From Comamonas fluminis (lineage in GTDB: Bacteria; Pseudomonadota; Gammaproteobacteria; Burkholderiales; Burkholderiaceae_C): a stretch of DNA of 64,000 bases. The position numbers and the translations under genes were made by a program. Of this stretch, positions 10,273 through 22,745 are shown one piece after another. Location of the stretch: NCBI RefSeq assembly GCF_019186805.1, contig NZ_CP066783.1:4792738-4856737 (forward strand), in the 5' to 3' direction. The notes under the pieces are model-generated. The model was not told where the DNA came from. It saw nothing but the letters and a program-made list of their open reading frames with translations, and ran no database searches. Within the stretch, counting starts at the first letter, position 1. Each line of letters starts with the position of its first letter.

Positions 10273-10308
10273 AAGCCTTGTGCGGCAAAGGCCTCACAAG
10301 GCTTTTTT
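10273..10308 (+). terminator. Intrinsic terminator
   Basis: AAGCCTTGTG (10273-10282) pairs with CACAAGGCTT (10295-10304), followed by a T-run. It terminates the small gene ending at 10250. Confidence 0.85.
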
Positions 10309-10367
10309 CATGCCTGAGCGCGATATGGCGCAAACCACCGCCACAGTCAGCTGCTATGCTGAGCAGC

Positions 10368-10718
10368 ATGAAAATCCTCGTCAAATGGCTTCTTTGCGCG
10401 GCGGCTCTTCTCGGGGTCGCGTATATCTACAGCGGTGTTCAGGTGCAGAGCTTTGGCTCCGCCATGATTGCCGCGCTGGTGATTGGCCTGCTCAACACCA
10501 TCATCCGGCCCATCCTGGTGGTGCTGACCCTGCCGGTGACCATCATCACCGTGGGCCTGTTCCTGTTCGTGGTCAACGGCCTGATGTTCTGGATGGCTTC
10601 TGGCATGCTGGGCGGCTTTCACGTCACCGGCTTCTGGGCCGCCATGCTGGGCGCGCTGATTTACTCGGTGCTGGGCCTACTTATTGATCGACTTGTCGCT
10701 CAGCTGTTCCCGGAGTAA
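10368..10718 (+). CDS. Phage holin family / YvlD-type membrane protein
   Basis: 116 residues with four predicted transmembrane helices: MKILVKWLLCAAALLGVAYI, an AALVIGLLNTIIRPIL helix with the NxxIRP motif typical of the YvlD/Phage_holin_4_2 family, a TLPVTIITVGLFLFVVNGLMF helix, and a C-terminal GALIYSVLGLLIDRLV. Despite the family name such chromosomal copies are not part of prophages, and none is visible here. The start at 10368 follows GAGCAG. Its last 42 bases overlap the convergent M48 protease gene. Confidence 0.83.
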   Translation: MKILVKWLLCAAALLGVAYIYSGVQVQSFGSAMIAALVIGLLNTIIRPILVVLTLPVTIITVGLFLFVVNGLMFWMASGMLGGFHVTGFWAAMLGALIYSVLGLLIDRLVAQLFPE

Positions 10719-12320
10719 TTCCTCCACCGCGCGCAAACGCGTGTCGATGATGGAAGCCTCAAAGTAATCCGCCTTGGCCCCAGCCTTGCGGGCCAGGTCT
10801 TGCGCGGCCTTGAAGCGATCTACGGCCGCCGCATAGTCATAGTGGGCCACCTGGGCCTCCGCCTCGGCGCGCAGCGCTCGCATTTCCTGGCCCTGACTGC
10901 GCCACACGCGCGCCAGCGTCTGCCAGGCAGATCCATCGCGTGGATGGTCCGTCACCCAGGTCTGCAAGGGGCTGACCACAGGAGCCGCCTGATTGAGCTT
11001 GAGCAGAATCTCGGCGCGCAGCATCAGCTCTGGCCTGCGCGGGGCAACATGCTCCACCACATTGATGGTGGCCAGACTTGGCCCGGCCAGGTTTCCGCTG
11101 GCCGTCACCTTGGGCGCAGGCTGCGGCGCATTGCTGGACTGCAGTGGCAAGGCAGCCAGCGCGGCCTGCGGGTTGTCAGCCTTCAATTCCAGCTCGGCAT
11201 TCAGCCATTTGGCTTGAATACTGGCCTGTGCGTTCCCCGCTGTAGCCGTCAGCAAGCGCTGCACCATCTCCCGCGCCAGCGCCCAGTCACGCAGATACAT
11301 GGCGCTGAGCGTGGCGGCATACAACTGCCCCACCTGCTCGGCCTGACTCACAGACCCAAAACTACCCGATCGCGGCAGCACTGCCCACTGGCGGCGTACA
11401 TCCACGCCCGCATTGGAGATCACGCGCGCGCGGGCCGCCATCATCACATGCTCCAGCGTAGGCACAGGGTCCGCAGAACGCTTGCCCGGCGGCACACGCG
11501 AATCCATATCGGCAATGCGCTGCGTGGTCAGCGGGTGGCTGCGCAGATAGGGCCAGCTGCCGTTGTCATTGAGCCTGCTGGCCTGCTGCAGCTTGCCAAA
11601 CATGCCCACAAAACCTTGTGGTGCAAAACCGGCGGGAGCCATCAGGCTGTACCCCATGCGGTCGGCCTCGCTCTCCATCGCGCGCGAGAAATTCAGCTGG
11701 TTCTGCATCACCGCCGCCGGCCCGCCCATCATGATGGCCATGGCCGCATCGGGGCTGCGCGTGGCTGCCAGCGCCCCCAGCAGCATGGAAGCCAGCATCA
11801 GCGGCGTCTGCTTGCCCTGCTGGGCCAGCATGCGCGCAATGTGGCGCTGCGTGATGTGGCTGGTTTCGTGGGCAATCACCGAAGCCAGCTCGTCGCCGCT
11901 GCTGACCACACTGATCAATCCCAGATACACGCCCATATAGCCACCGGGCAGCGCAAACGCGTTGACCTGGCGGTCCTTGCCCAGAATCAGCGTCCAGGCA
12001 AAGCGGTCTTCCAGCTCCTGCGAAAGCTCACCATTCTTGCGCGCCGCATCCTGCAAATGCAGCCAGATGCCCTCTACATACTCCTGCAGCACCGGGTCAT
12101 CCAGATAATCCGGGTCACGGTACAGCTCCTTGACGATGGAGTCGCCCAGACGCCGCTCATCGCCCGTGGTCAGCGAGGACGCACCATCGCCCAGTGTGGG
12201 CAGGCCCGCAGCCTGAACGGGGGACATCAAAGGAGAAACACACTGAACAGCTATCAAAATGGAAGCTGCAAGCGCTTTCAGTGCATGGGCTTTAGGCAGT
12301 TTTTGCATCAAAAGTGGCAT
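10677..12320 (-). CDS. M48 family metallopeptidase with TPR-like C-terminus, BepA-like
   Basis: 547 residues. The N-terminal segment MPLLMQKLPK...LAASILIAVQCVSP...VQAAG is a signal peptide; a second Met four codons in is an alternative start. The zinc motif HETSH lies at residues 151-155 and the third-ligand region ESEADRMG near 215. The layout (periplasmic M48 domain to about residue 290, then helical repeats) matches BepA/YfgC, which degrades or assists misassembled outer-membrane proteins such as LptD and BamA. The 3' end overlaps the holin-like gene by 42 bases on the opposite strand. Confidence 0.88.
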   Translation of the reverse strand: MPLLMQKLPKAHALKALAASILIAVQCVSPLMSPVQAAGLPTLGDGASSLTTGDERRLGDSIVKELYRDPDYLDDPVLQEYVEGIWLHLQDAARKNGELSQELEDRFAWTLILGKDRQVNAFALPGGYMGVYLGLISVVSSGDELASVIAHETSHITQRHIARMLAQQGKQTPLMLASMLLGALAATRSPDAAMAIMMGGPAAVMQNQLNFSRAMESEADRMGYSLMAPAGFAPQGFVGMFGKLQQASRLNDNGSWPYLRSHPLTTQRIADMDSRVPPGKRSADPVPTLEHVMMAARARVISNAGVDVRRQWAVLPRSGSFGSVSQAEQVGQLYAATLSAMYLRDWALAREMVQRLLTATAGNAQASIQAKWLNAELELKADNPQAALAALPLQSSNAPQPAPKVTASGNLAGPSLATINVVEHVAPRRPELMLRAEILLKLNQAAPVVSPLQTWVTDHPRDGSAWQTLARVWRSQGQEMRALRAEAEAQVAHYDYAAAVDRFKAAQDLARKAGAKADYFEASIIDTRLRAVEELLREQLSDKSINK

Positions 12321-12520
12321 GACAATCACGACATTGCCAGCATTCAGGGGCCTGAACTGCCAGCCGTTCAACACCCCACTATGATGCCCTGATTGATTCG
12401 CACTGCAGCATGACCGCCTGTTACGACAGGGTAAAGACCCATGCTGTAGCGTATGCCCCCGATATTTGCGCTGCCGATGACCCATCTCAGAGGGCTGGCA
12501 GGCACCCGCAGAAAGCAAAC

Positions 12521-12991
12521 ATGTCCGAACTCACCCACTTCGACGCCCAAGGTCAGGCCCATATGGTCGACGTAGGCGGCAAAGCCGCCACCCACCGTGT
12601 AGCCGTCGCCGAAGGCCGCATCACCATGCAGCCAGAGACCCTGGCCATCGTGCAAAACGGCACCGCCAAAAAAGGCGACGTGCTGGGCATCGCCCGTATC
12701 GCCGCCATCATGGCCGCCAAAAAGACCAGCGACCTCATCCCCCTGTGCCACCCCCTGGCACTGACCCGCGTAGCCGTGGAGTTTGAGCTGGAGCCCGAAT
12801 CCAGCGCCATCCGCTGCACCGCCACCGTAGAACTAACAGGCCAGACCGGCGTAGAAATGGAAGCCCTGACCGCTGTGCAGATCGGCTTATTGACTATCTA
12901 CGATATGTGCAAGGCTGTGGATAAGGGGATGGTGATGGGTGGGATTAGGGTGCTGGAGAAGCGGGGGGGAAAATCTGATTTATTCAAATAA
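12521..12991 (+). CDS. moaC: Cyclic pyranopterin monophosphate synthase
   Basis: 156 residues, normal length. MoaC converts the MoaA product to cyclic pyranopterin monophosphate, the first stable intermediate of molybdenum cofactor. Conserved stretches include [18 protein letters not shown], the active-site [12 protein letters not shown] near residues 74-85, and the C-terminal [10 protein letters not shown]...[11 protein letters not shown] with the catalytic Lys. No other moa gene is adjacent. The last 94 bases overlap, antisense, the end of the AT-rich gene downstream, and base composition changes sharply at the moaC stop. Confidence 0.96.
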   Translation: MSELTHFDAQGQAHMVDVGGKAATHRVAVAEGRITMQPETLAIVQNGTAKKGDVLGIARIAAIMAAKKTSDLIPLCHPLALTRVAVEFELEPESSAIRCTATVELTGQTGVEMEALTAVQIGLLTIYDMCKAVDKGMVMGGIRVLEKRGGKSDLFK

Positions 12992-14529
12992 CACGATTGA
13001 ATATAATTTAGCTGCTCTTTATTAAAAAGAGCATTAGCTTTTTTATTAATCAAAACGAGTTCTTCATTCAAGTTATTACTTGAAATATAATTAAAAAACA
13101 AACAGAAATTTTTCTCTACAGGCTCTATTTTTATAATTCTTTTCAGGGAGTGAAATTCTTCATCATTATTAATGGAATTAGAAGCAAATAAATTATATTG
13201 CCCATATATATCATTAAGAAATATTGATTCTATTTTTTCCGGTTCTTTCGATTTAAGGAAATTCGCATTGAAATATCTTAGCTCCCTATATTTTGATGAA
13301 AATAGTAAGTACTCCTTTGTTATGCAAAAAAACAGAACCAATGGCACTATTGATACGATAAACATTGGTATTTTTGTTTCTTTTATATCTTTTATACCGA
13401 TGGTCATCAATGCCAAATAAGCAAATAAGAAATTTGCATTGAAAAGTGGGTACTCAAGCATTGAGTGCACCATTATGGGCAAAGGAAGCAAGAGTAAAGA
13501 AAAATTTTTCTTATTTTTTTTAAAAAATGAGAAATGAATCCATCCCCAAAAAATTACCAGAACAAACCCTAAAGGTATCCCAAACCAAACAAAGAAGTCC
13601 AAAAATAAATTGTGTGCACTACCGATCATCACACCGTGCTGCACGAAATGATTCTCAACAACCTCAAAGTGTGCTGCACGTGTGTTGAGCACACCATATC
13701 CCACCAATGGATGCCTAAAAATTGCATCCACAATAGTGCCCCACAACTCAAAGCGTCCTGTAGATAAATCACCTTCAGCAAGAATATTTCTTGTTTCAAA
13801 AATATTTTTGCTTATAAATATCACCAGCCCAGAAAAAATAATAACAAACGTTTCAAACCAGCTCTTAAAGCAAATACACAAAACCAATATCAAAAATAAA
13901 GATAAAAATGACGTCTTAGAAGAAGCAAAAGCCAATGCACTTGACATCAAGAAAAAAACAGAAATTACTGTTATTTTCCCAATTATTGATTTTCTGTAAA
14001 AATAAATAATGCAGCACATCCCAGTCAAAATCAAGCTTGCAGCTAAATTAGGTTGCCCAAAATTGGCATACGGCCTTCCACGAGAGCTATCGTACCCAGC
14101 TTTCCAGATATCTAAGAATTCATATATTTCAAAAAATTGGCACAAAATTATTACAGAACTAAATACAGAAGAAAATATCAATACTATAAGAAAATTTCTC
14201 CCAATATCATTTTTAAAATTTGCAAAAGAACTAACAAATAAAATACCAAAAATAGAAAATAAAAATGCCATCCAGAAATTTTCTGAATATATTTCTTCAC
14301 CATAAAACAATCTTACCAATGAAATTAGTATAAAAATAATAAAAAATATAGAGATATTATTTATTTTTAATTTTTCACCAACAAAGCAATCTCTAACGAC
14401 AATAGTAACAACAGCCAAGAATGCAAAAAACTCCATGGAAGAATTTCTCCATGGAGGCTCATATGTTGTTACCACGAATGAAAGAAAAACGAATAAAATA
14501 AATAATAATTCAGATACTTTTTTTATCAT
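12898..14529 (-). CDS. O-antigen ligase / PglL-type O-oligosaccharyltransferase
   Basis: 543 residues with about ten membrane segments. [10 protein letters not shown] (residues 158-167) and the Wzy_C region [22 protein letters not shown]...[19 protein letters not shown] (about 258-321, including His306) are typical of O-antigen ligases and of the PglL/PilO enzymes that transfer lipid-linked glycans to pilins. It lies directly after pilA on the same strand, which favours a pilin O-glycosyltransferase. Base composition is near 30 percent GC, far below its neighbours, indicating recent acquisition. Residues 514-543 are encoded antisense to moaC and probably replace the original terminus. The ATG abuts the pilA terminator. 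Confidence 0.82.
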   Translation of the reverse strand: MIKKVSELLFILFVFLSFVVTTYEPPWRNSSMEFFAFLAVVTIVVRDCFVGEKLKINNISIFFIIFILISLVRLFYGEEIYSENFWMAFLFSIFGILFVSSFANFKNDIGRNFLIVLIFSSVFSSVIILCQFFEIYEFLDIWKAGYDSSRGRPYANFGQPNLAASLILTGMCCIIYFYRKSIIGKITVISVFFLMSSALAFASSKTSFLSLFLILVLCICFKSWFETFVIIFSGLVIFISKNIFETRNILAEGDLSTGRFELWGTIVDAIFRHPLVGYGVLNTRAAHFEVVENHFVQHGVMIGSAHNLFLDFFVWFGIPLGFVLVIFWGWIHFSFFKKNKKNFSLLLLPLPIMVHSMLEYPLFNANFLFAYLALMTIGIKDIKETKIPMFIVSIVPLVLFFCITKEYLLFSSKYRELRYFNANFLKSKEPEKIESIFLNDIYGQYNLFASNSINNDEEFHSLKRIIKIEPVEKNFCLFFNYISSNNLNEELVLINKKANALFNKEQLNYIQSCYLNKSDFPPRFSSTLIPPITIPLSTALHIS

Positions 14530-14560
14530 AAAAAAAGCCCCTCGAAAGGGGCTCCTATTA
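14530..14560 (-). terminator. pilA terminator whose 3' arm carries the next gene's ribosome-binding site
   Basis: On the minus strand AGCCCCT-TTCG-AGGGGCT (bases 14553 to 14536) is followed by a T-run that ends at the ATG of the downstream ligase gene. The GAGGGG in the 3' arm lies about eight bases before that ATG and is the only convincing Shine-Dalgarno. Readthrough and hairpin melting would be needed for ligase translation. Confidence 0.75.
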
Positions 14561-14570
14561 CAAGGATAAA

Positions 14571-15017
14571 TTACTTGCAGCTAGCAGGCAGATACTTTGC
14601 AGGCATAGTTCCCGCAGCACATGTCCACTTAACTGTGCCAGTATCAGTGTCCCCCACACCAGTCAAAGTCAAAGTTGTTCCATTTGCAGTACCACCTAAA
14701 GCACTAGTACCAGTCACAGTGATCTGCGCTTGTGCACCAGAATTCGAGTCTTGGTAAGCAACGCTGGCAACATACTTCGAGGAAGCATTGGTAATGTAAT
14801 CGGCAGCAGATGCAGCTGCAGGGAATGCACTCTTGGCAGCATAAGCTTCAGACAACGAAGTACGACCAGCAGACGCAGCCAGAACCATTTCAGAAACCTT
14901 AGCACGTGTGGTGTAATCCTGATAAGCAGGCAGAGCCACGGCAGCCAGAATACCGATGATCGCCACAACGATCATCAGTTCGATCAGGGTAAAACCCTTT
15001 TGAATGGAACGCTTCAT
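14571..15017 (-). CDS. pilA: Type IV pilin, PilA-like major subunit
   Basis: 148 residues. The prepilin leader MKRSIQKG is cut before [27 protein letters not shown], with the mature Phe1 and Glu5 needed for methylation and assembly. The C-terminal disulfide loop is Cys133-Cys147 near the end (PASCK). A serine/threonine-rich globular domain offers O-glycosylation sites, matching the PglL-like gene downstream. The start has the ribosome-binding site AAGGGAG, and a sigma-54 promoter lies at 15056-15071. Pilins mediate twitching, adhesion and DNA uptake. Confidence 0.95.
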   Translation of the reverse strand: MKRSIQKGFTLIELMIVVAIIGILAAVALPAYQDYTTRAKVSEMVLAASAGRTSLSEAYAAKSAFPAAASAADYITNASSKYVASVAYQDSNSGAQAQITVTGTSALGGTANGTTLTLTGVGDTDTGTVKWTCAAGTMPAKYLPASCK

Positions 15018-15055
15018 GAAAAACTCCCTTGGTTGATGAAGTAACGCTTCTATCA

Positions 15056-15071
15056 AGCAAATGGCGTGCCA
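15056..15071 (-). promoter_or_regulatory. Sigma-54 (RpoN) promoter of pilA
   Basis: Read on the minus strand the sequence is TGGCACG-CCAT-TTGCT, an exact match to the RpoN -24/-12 consensus TGGCACG-N4-TTGCW. It lies 39 bases from the pilA start, so the leader would be roughly 25-30 bases. PilR-type activation is expected from other pilA genes; the regulator is not in this window. Confidence 0.85.
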
Positions 15072-15211
15072 ACTGCAATCAATGCGCTAGGCCCACATAG
15101 ATTGACACTTTTGCTTGCAGGATCCTCAACAGCTGCAACATTTTTGGCTACCCTAACAGTCAGGCTGACAAATTTGTCAGAGTGCTTGACGGGAATCAAG
15201 CACCCTCAGTG

Positions 15212-15925
15212 TCACTCCACGACAAAACGCATGGTGCTTCCTGCCAGTTCCATGGTGTCGCCATTGAGCAGGGGCACGGACAGGGGGCCAACGACCTGAC
15301 CATTGAGCTTGAGCGCTTCGCTTTCGCCTTCCAGCTGGGTCAGCACAAAGCCATGGGGCTTTTGCGTGATGGAGGCGATGGCTACGCCTGGCTTGCCCAG
15401 GGTGGTAACGACCTTATAGAGCGAGACTTCTTTGCCAGCCATGCTGCCAGTCATCATGCGAATGACAGCATGACGTTCGGGCAGCGATGAGACCGTGCCC
15501 TGGATGGTTGAAGCAAAGCTGGAGATTTCACCAAAGCCGGATGGGCTGGACAGCTTTGCATAGTCGCTGTCTGGCTCTTCAGAGATATGGGCTAGTGTTT
15601 TGCTGACGGATGGCACTGGCGCGTCGCTGTCCATCAGCACATTGCCAAGGAAGCGGATTTTGTAGCGGCCAATGTCCAGCAGGTCGCCGTGCAGCAGTTC
15701 ATGCTTTTGAATGGCACGACCGTTGACGAAGGTGCCGTTGGTGCTGCGCAGGTCTTCGATGGTGACCTTGCCATCCTTCATGGTCAGCACGGCATGCTCA
15801 CCGCTGACGGCGAGGTTTTCGATCACGATGTCGTTGTATGGACGACGGCCCAGCGTTGTGCGCTCTTTGACGAGAGTCACTTCCTTGATGACGGCGCCGT
15901 CAATCGAGATGACCAAATTCGGCAT
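15212..15925 (-). CDS. FHA domain protein
   Basis: 237 residues. The N-terminal forkhead-associated domain has all core phosphothreonine-binding residues: TLGRRPYNDI (Gly-Arg at 26-27), SGEHAVL (Ser41, His44) and STNGTFVNGR (Asn63-Gly64). A linker of about 70 residues leads to a second FHA-like fold (GKEVSLYKVVTTLGKP...KLNGQVVGPLSVPLLNGDTMELAG) that has lost the Arg/Ser signature. FHA proteins dock Thr-phosphorylated partners; no Ser/Thr kinase or phosphatase gene is adjacent. It follows pilA divergently read from the same strand, with no clear functional tie. Confidence 0.88.
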   Translation of the reverse strand: MPNLVISIDGAVIKEVTLVKERTTLGRRPYNDIVIENLAVSGEHAVLTMKDGKVTIEDLRSTNGTFVNGRAIQKHELLHGDLLDIGRYKIRFLGNVLMDSDAPVPSVSKTLAHISEEPDSDYAKLSSPSGFGEISSFASTIQGTVSSLPERHAVIRMMTGSMAGKEVSLYKVVTTLGKPGVAIASITQKPHGFVLTQLEGESEALKLNGQVVGPLSVPLLNGDTMELAGSTMRFVVE

Positions 15926-16170
15926 GCTGGGTGCTCCTAAGGCAAGGGCGAAGTTGCGAGTTTCACAGAACCACAGTTCAGCCCTCTTCAAAATGAACAG
16001 GGCAGGCTTCGAAGCGTAACTTTATGAAACAAATCGAATGCTCTACTGTATTTTACAAAGACGATGAGCTTTGCAAAGTTCATTAATTTTTCATGAATTA
16101 GTCAGGTTCTGTCGTCACAAAGGTTCAAATTCCTGAAATCTCGCAAAAAGTCACTCACAGAAACAACACA

Positions 16171-16196
16171 GCCCGCTCTCTTGCGAGAAGCGGGCT
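16171..16196 (-). terminator. ssb terminator
   Basis: GCCCGCTCTC-TTGC-GAGAAGCGGGC forms a strong stem just 3' of ssb on the minus strand, followed by a weak TGTGTTGTTT tail. Confidence 0.6.
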
Positions 16197-16221
16197 GCTG
16201 CATCAGTGGGTCAGCTTGTGC

Positions 16222-16770
16222 TTAGAACGGGATGTCGTCGTCCATGTCGTCAAAGCCCGAAGCGGCGCGCTGGGGTGGGGGCGACATGGGGGCCGGTGCA
16301 GGACGGGCCGCAGGCGCTGCTGGGCGCTGTTGCTGCATGGGGGCAGGAGCGGGAGCACGGCGGGGCGCTTCGTAGCTGCTTTCGCCGTAGCCGTCATCGC
16401 TGCCGTAGCCACCTTGCTGCTGACCACCGCCCTGGCGGCTGCCCAGCATTTGCATGGTGTCGGCGCGGATTTCTGTGGCGTAGCGCTCCTGGCCGGTGGC
16501 TTGATCAGTCCACTTGCGGGTGCGCAGGCTGCCTTCCACATAGACCTGGCTGCCCTTGCGCAGGTACTGGCCCACGATTTCGGCCAGTTTGCCGTTGAAG
16601 ACGACGCGGTGCCATTCGGTGGCTTCGCGGTTTTCGCCAGAATTCTTGTCGCGCCAGCGGTCCGTGGTGGCGATGGTCACGTTGGCCACTTGGTCGCCGC
16701 TGGGGAAGGTGCGCATTTCCGGGTCACGACCCAGATTGCCGACGATGATGACTTTGTTGACGGATGCCAT
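16222..16770 (-). CDS. ssb: Single-stranded DNA-binding protein
   Basis: 182 residues. The OB fold occupies residues 1 to about 112 ([20 protein letters not shown]... with [19 protein letters not shown]). A Gly/Gln/Pro-rich flexible tail follows and the protein ends in the acidic tip DDMDDDIPF that recruits repair and replication partners. It is downstream of the MFS gene on the same strand, in the conserved uvrA/MFS/ssb arrangement. SSB coats single-stranded DNA in replication, recombination and repair. Confidence 0.97.
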   Translation of the reverse strand: MASVNKVIIVGNLGRDPEMRTFPSGDQVANVTIATTDRWRDKNSGENREATEWHRVVFNGKLAEIVGQYLRKGSQVYVEGSLRTRKWTDQATGQERYATEIRADTMQMLGSRQGGGQQQGGYGSDDGYGESSYEAPRRAPAPAPMQQQRPAAPAARPAPAPMSPPPQRAASGFDDMDDDIPF

Positions 16771-16886
16771 AGGTTTACCTTTTCAAAAAGTGGCCCGGGT
16801 ATTGACGATTCGTCCCGAACCAATGGAGTGCGCATTTTGCCCCAAGCAGAATGACCTGCTTGCGGGATTACCCTTGATTTACGGAC

Positions 16887-18125
16887 TCAGCCATGACGTC
16901 CTACAGGGCGCAGCGGCCAAGTCACCAGCAGCCACAGTGCGGTCAGCACAGCGGTCATCACAAAGAGACCCGGCACGCCCACAAACTTGGCAACCGCACC
17001 GCCGATAGCGCCACCGGCAAACAAGCCCAGCGATTGCAGCGTGTTGTAAGCGCCCAGCGCCGCACCGCGCAACGGCGCCGGGGCCATGCGCGATACCAGA
17101 CTGGGCTGGGTTGCCTCCAGCGCGTTGAAGCCGCAGAAGAACAGGAACATCAGCAGCGCCATGCACCAGACCGTGGGAATGGTGCCGCTGGCGGCCAGCA
17201 TGCCCAGACCGATCTGCACCACCAGCACCAAGCCTATGGCGCCCAGCAGGGCCTTGCGCAGCTTGCCCTTGCGCTCCATGGAAAACAGCATGCCCATGGC
17301 CAGAAAGGACAGCAATACAGCTGGCAAGTAGATATGCCAGTGCTGCTCTTTGACCAGCCCCGCCTGCACCAGCATGGCGGGCACGGCTACCCACATGGAC
17401 ATTTGCACGGTGTGCAGGATGAAAACGCCAAAGTTCAGGCGCAGCAAATCCTTCTGGCCCAGCAGATCGCTGAACTTGCCCTTGGGCGCATTCGCATGCT
17501 GCTGCGGCTCAGGCGGCACCACCCACAGCACCACGGCGATACCAGCCATGGCCAGTGCGCAGGTCAGGCCAAAGATGCCAGACAGGCCAATCCAGGCGTT
17601 GAGCAGCGGGGCCAGCACCAGCGCCAGCGCAAACATCAGGCCGATGCTGCCGCCCACCATGGCCATGGCCTTGGTGCGCACGCCGTCACGCGTCAGGTCG
17701 GCCAGCAGGGCGGTCACGGCTGCAGATACTGCGCCTGCGCCCTGAATGGCGCGGCCCACCATCAGGCCGGTCAGCGAATCGGCCATGGCAGCAATCAAGC
17801 TGCCAGCGGCAAACACCAGCAGACCGGCGACGATGATGCGCTTGCGGCCCAAGCGGTCAGACGCCAGGCCGATGGGCAGCTGGAACACGGCCTGCGTCAG
17901 GCCATACATACCCATGGCCAGACCGATCATGGCGGGGTCGTCACCGCCGGGGTATTTGCGCGCTTCCAGCATGAAGACGGGCAGCACCAGGAACAGGCCC
18001 AGCATGCGCAGCGCAAAAATCAGCGCCAGCGCACCACTGGAGCGGCGCTCCTGAGACGTCATGGTGGTGGAAGATTTGTCGCCGCCCTGCGTGCCCGCAC
18101 TAGGGGATGTATTGATTTTTTTCAC
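16887..18125 (-). CDS. MFS transporter (YajR-like drug/metabolite exporter)
   Basis: About 412 residues with twelve membrane helices. The first loop carries the MFS motif GLASDRLGRKRIIVAGLL and the fourth to fifth helix region GRAIQGAGAVSAAVTALLADL, typical of drug/H+ antiporters. Start choice is uncertain: GTG 18125 (VKKINTSPS) is used here, TTG 18131 lies two codons upstream and ATG 18062 would give MTSQERRS; none has a clear ribosome-binding site. It is divergent from uvrA and upstream of ssb. Substrate unknown. Confidence 0.85.
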   Translation of the reverse strand: MKKINTSPSAGTQGGDKSSTTMTSQERRSSGALALIFALRMLGLFLVLPVFMLEARKYPGGDDPAMIGLAMGMYGLTQAVFQLPIGLASDRLGRKRIIVAGLLVFAAGSLIAAMADSLTGLMVGRAIQGAGAVSAAVTALLADLTRDGVRTKAMAMVGGSIGLMFALALVLAPLLNAWIGLSGIFGLTCALAMAGIAVVLWVVPPEPQQHANAPKGKFSDLLGQKDLLRLNFGVFILHTVQMSMWVAVPAMLVQAGLVKEQHWHIYLPAVLLSFLAMGMLFSMERKGKLRKALLGAIGLVLVVQIGLGMLAASGTIPTVWCMALLMFLFFCGFNALEATQPSLVSRMAPAPLRGAALGAYNTLQSLGLFAGGAIGGAVAKFVGVPGLFVMTAVLTALWLLVTWPLRPVGRHG

Positions 18126-18288
18126 GCTCAAATTTTGCCAAGAGTCGAAGTCTTATGCCCACGTTAAATAAATCACCAGCGGGCAAAAGAGAGGAAATAA
18201 AACCGTAGATTGTCCGTGAACCTGAATCATCTAGTCAGAAGCAAGCCCGTCTGACTATCATGGAGAGTTTTCCCCGTCTGGAGCGCCC

Positions 18289-21378
<3,090 letters not shown>

Positions 21379-21428
21379 TAAAGCGCCAGCAGCTATGCAA
21401 ACCATAGCTGCGCGGCGCCCATGGAAAG

Positions 21429-22607
21429 ATGAAGATGCAAAAAGACGTGTGGGATTTTGTGATTGTGGGCGCAGGCATGGCCGGTGCATCCACCGCCTGG
21501 CAACTGGCCCAGAGCGGTGGTGACACCCCGCCCTCCGTGCTGGTGCTGGAGCGCGAATCCCAGCCTGGCTATCACACCACCGGCCGCTCGGCGGCGCTGT
21601 TTGAAGAGCACTATGGCCCCGCCCAGGTGCAAGCCCTGACCCGCGCCAGCCGCGCCTTCTACGAAGCGCCGCCCGCAGGCTTTGCCGAAGCCCCCATCCT
21701 CACGCCGCGCGGTGTGCTCTATGTGGGCACGGCCGAGCAAAAGGCGCTGGTGGACGCAGCCTATGCCGAGGCCATCATTCACTCGCCCCAAGCCCAGCGC
21801 CTGAACGCAGCCCAGTTGCAGGCCCTGGTGCCCTGCCTCAAGGCCGATGTGCTGGTGGACGGTTTTCTGGATCATGGCGCACGCGATATCGACGTGCACG
21901 GCCTGCACCAGGGCTATATCCGCGGCCTGCGCCAGCGCGGCGGCGACCTGTGGTGCAACGCCGGGGTGGAAGGCATTACCCGCGTCAACGACCTCTGGCA
22001 CATCGCCCTGCCCAAAGGCCAGAGCATCCGCACCAAAGTCATCGTCAATGCCGCCGGTGCCTGGGCCGATACCGTCGCCACCATGGCGGGCGCAGCGCCC
22101 ATAGGCATCACGCCCAAACGCCGCAGCGCCTTCACCTTTGCCGCGCCCGAGGGCATGGACGCCACGCACTGGCCCGCCATCATCAGCGCCGACGAAGGCT
22201 GGTACATCAAGCCGGACGCGGGCCAGTTGCTGGGCTCGCCCGCCAATGCAGACCCGGTTGAACCCCATGATGTGGTGCCCGAAGAGCTGGACATTGCCAC
22301 CGGCATCTGGCGCATCGAGGAAGCCACCACGCTGCAGATTCGCCGCCCATCGCATACCTGGGCCGGTCTGCGCTCCTTCGTGGCTGATGGTGAGCTGGTG
22401 ATTGGCTGGGATGGTTCGCCCACCCCAGTGGCAGGCTTTTTCTGGGTGGCGGCCCAGGGCGGCTACGGCATCCAGAGCGCAGCGGGCTACAGCCTGCTGG
22501 CGCGCAATCTGCTGCTGGGCGAGCCTTTGCATGCGACGCTTGCACAGCAGAAGGTGAATGTGGGGGATGTGACGCCTACGCGTTGCCAGCGGGTTTCTCG
22601 AAATTGA
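21429..22607 (+). CDS. dauA: FAD-dependent D-amino acid dehydrogenase, D-arginine dehydrogenase-like
   Basis: 392 residues. The N-terminal FAD-binding motif is VIVGAGMAGASTAWQLAQSG, followed by LERESQPGYHTTGRSAALF. The C-terminal GSPANADPVEPHDV, EELDIATG, HTWAGLRSFVADG and FFWVAAQGGYGIQ closely follow what I recall of Pseudomonas aeruginosa DauA, which oxidises D-arginine and D-lysine to 2-ketoacids in an oxygen-independent reaction. Substrate is therefore inferred. Two ATGs six bases apart could serve as start. It follows uvrA by 50 bases, separated by a palindromic repeat remnant; no dauB partner is visible. Confidence 0.82.
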   Translation: MKMQKDVWDFVIVGAGMAGASTAWQLAQSGGDTPPSVLVLERESQPGYHTTGRSAALFEEHYGPAQVQALTRASRAFYEAPPAGFAEAPILTPRGVLYVGTAEQKALVDAAYAEAIIHSPQAQRLNAAQLQALVPCLKADVLVDGFLDHGARDIDVHGLHQGYIRGLRQRGGDLWCNAGVEGITRVNDLWHIALPKGQSIRTKVIVNAAGAWADTVATMAGAAPIGITPKRRSAFTFAAPEGMDATHWPAIISADEGWYIKPDAGQLLGSPANADPVEPHDVVPEELDIATGIWRIEEATTLQIRRPSHTWAGLRSFVADGELVIGWDGSPTPVAGFFWVAAQGGYGIQSAAGYSLLARNLLLGEPLHATLAQQKVNVGDVTPTRCQRVSRN

Positions 22608-22681
22608 TAGCTTGCGGCGCTTTCTGAGACTGCGTTTTTGCCTGATTTGGTCATTTTCTTGATTTGAGGGCAGAGGCCGGG

Positions 22682-22745
22682 TGCGGATACCAGATAGCTT
22701 CTTTGTATTTTGATAGCTGCTTGCGCAATTTGGATAAGCGCTAAA
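22682..22745. repeat. Degenerate ATAGCTGC/AAGCGCT palindrome
   Basis: TTGATAGCTGCTTGCGCAATTTGGATAAGCGCTAAAGG carries both arms of the short intergenic palindrome family, in partly decayed form, just ahead of the long repeat. Confidence 0.45.

Noticed and set aside
10368..10718. Holin-like gene as sign of a prophage
   Set aside because: No phage structural, lysis, integrase or attachment features nearby; the family is common in chromosomes.
12243..12300. Palindrome-family-like sequence at the M48 signal-peptide region
   Set aside because: Only fragments (AGCTATCAAAAT, AGCTGCAAGCGCTTTC) match; may be chance within a coding region.
18132..18288. LexA box in front of uvrA
   Set aside because: No CTG-N10-CAG with reasonable inner match was found in the divergent MFS/uvrA region.
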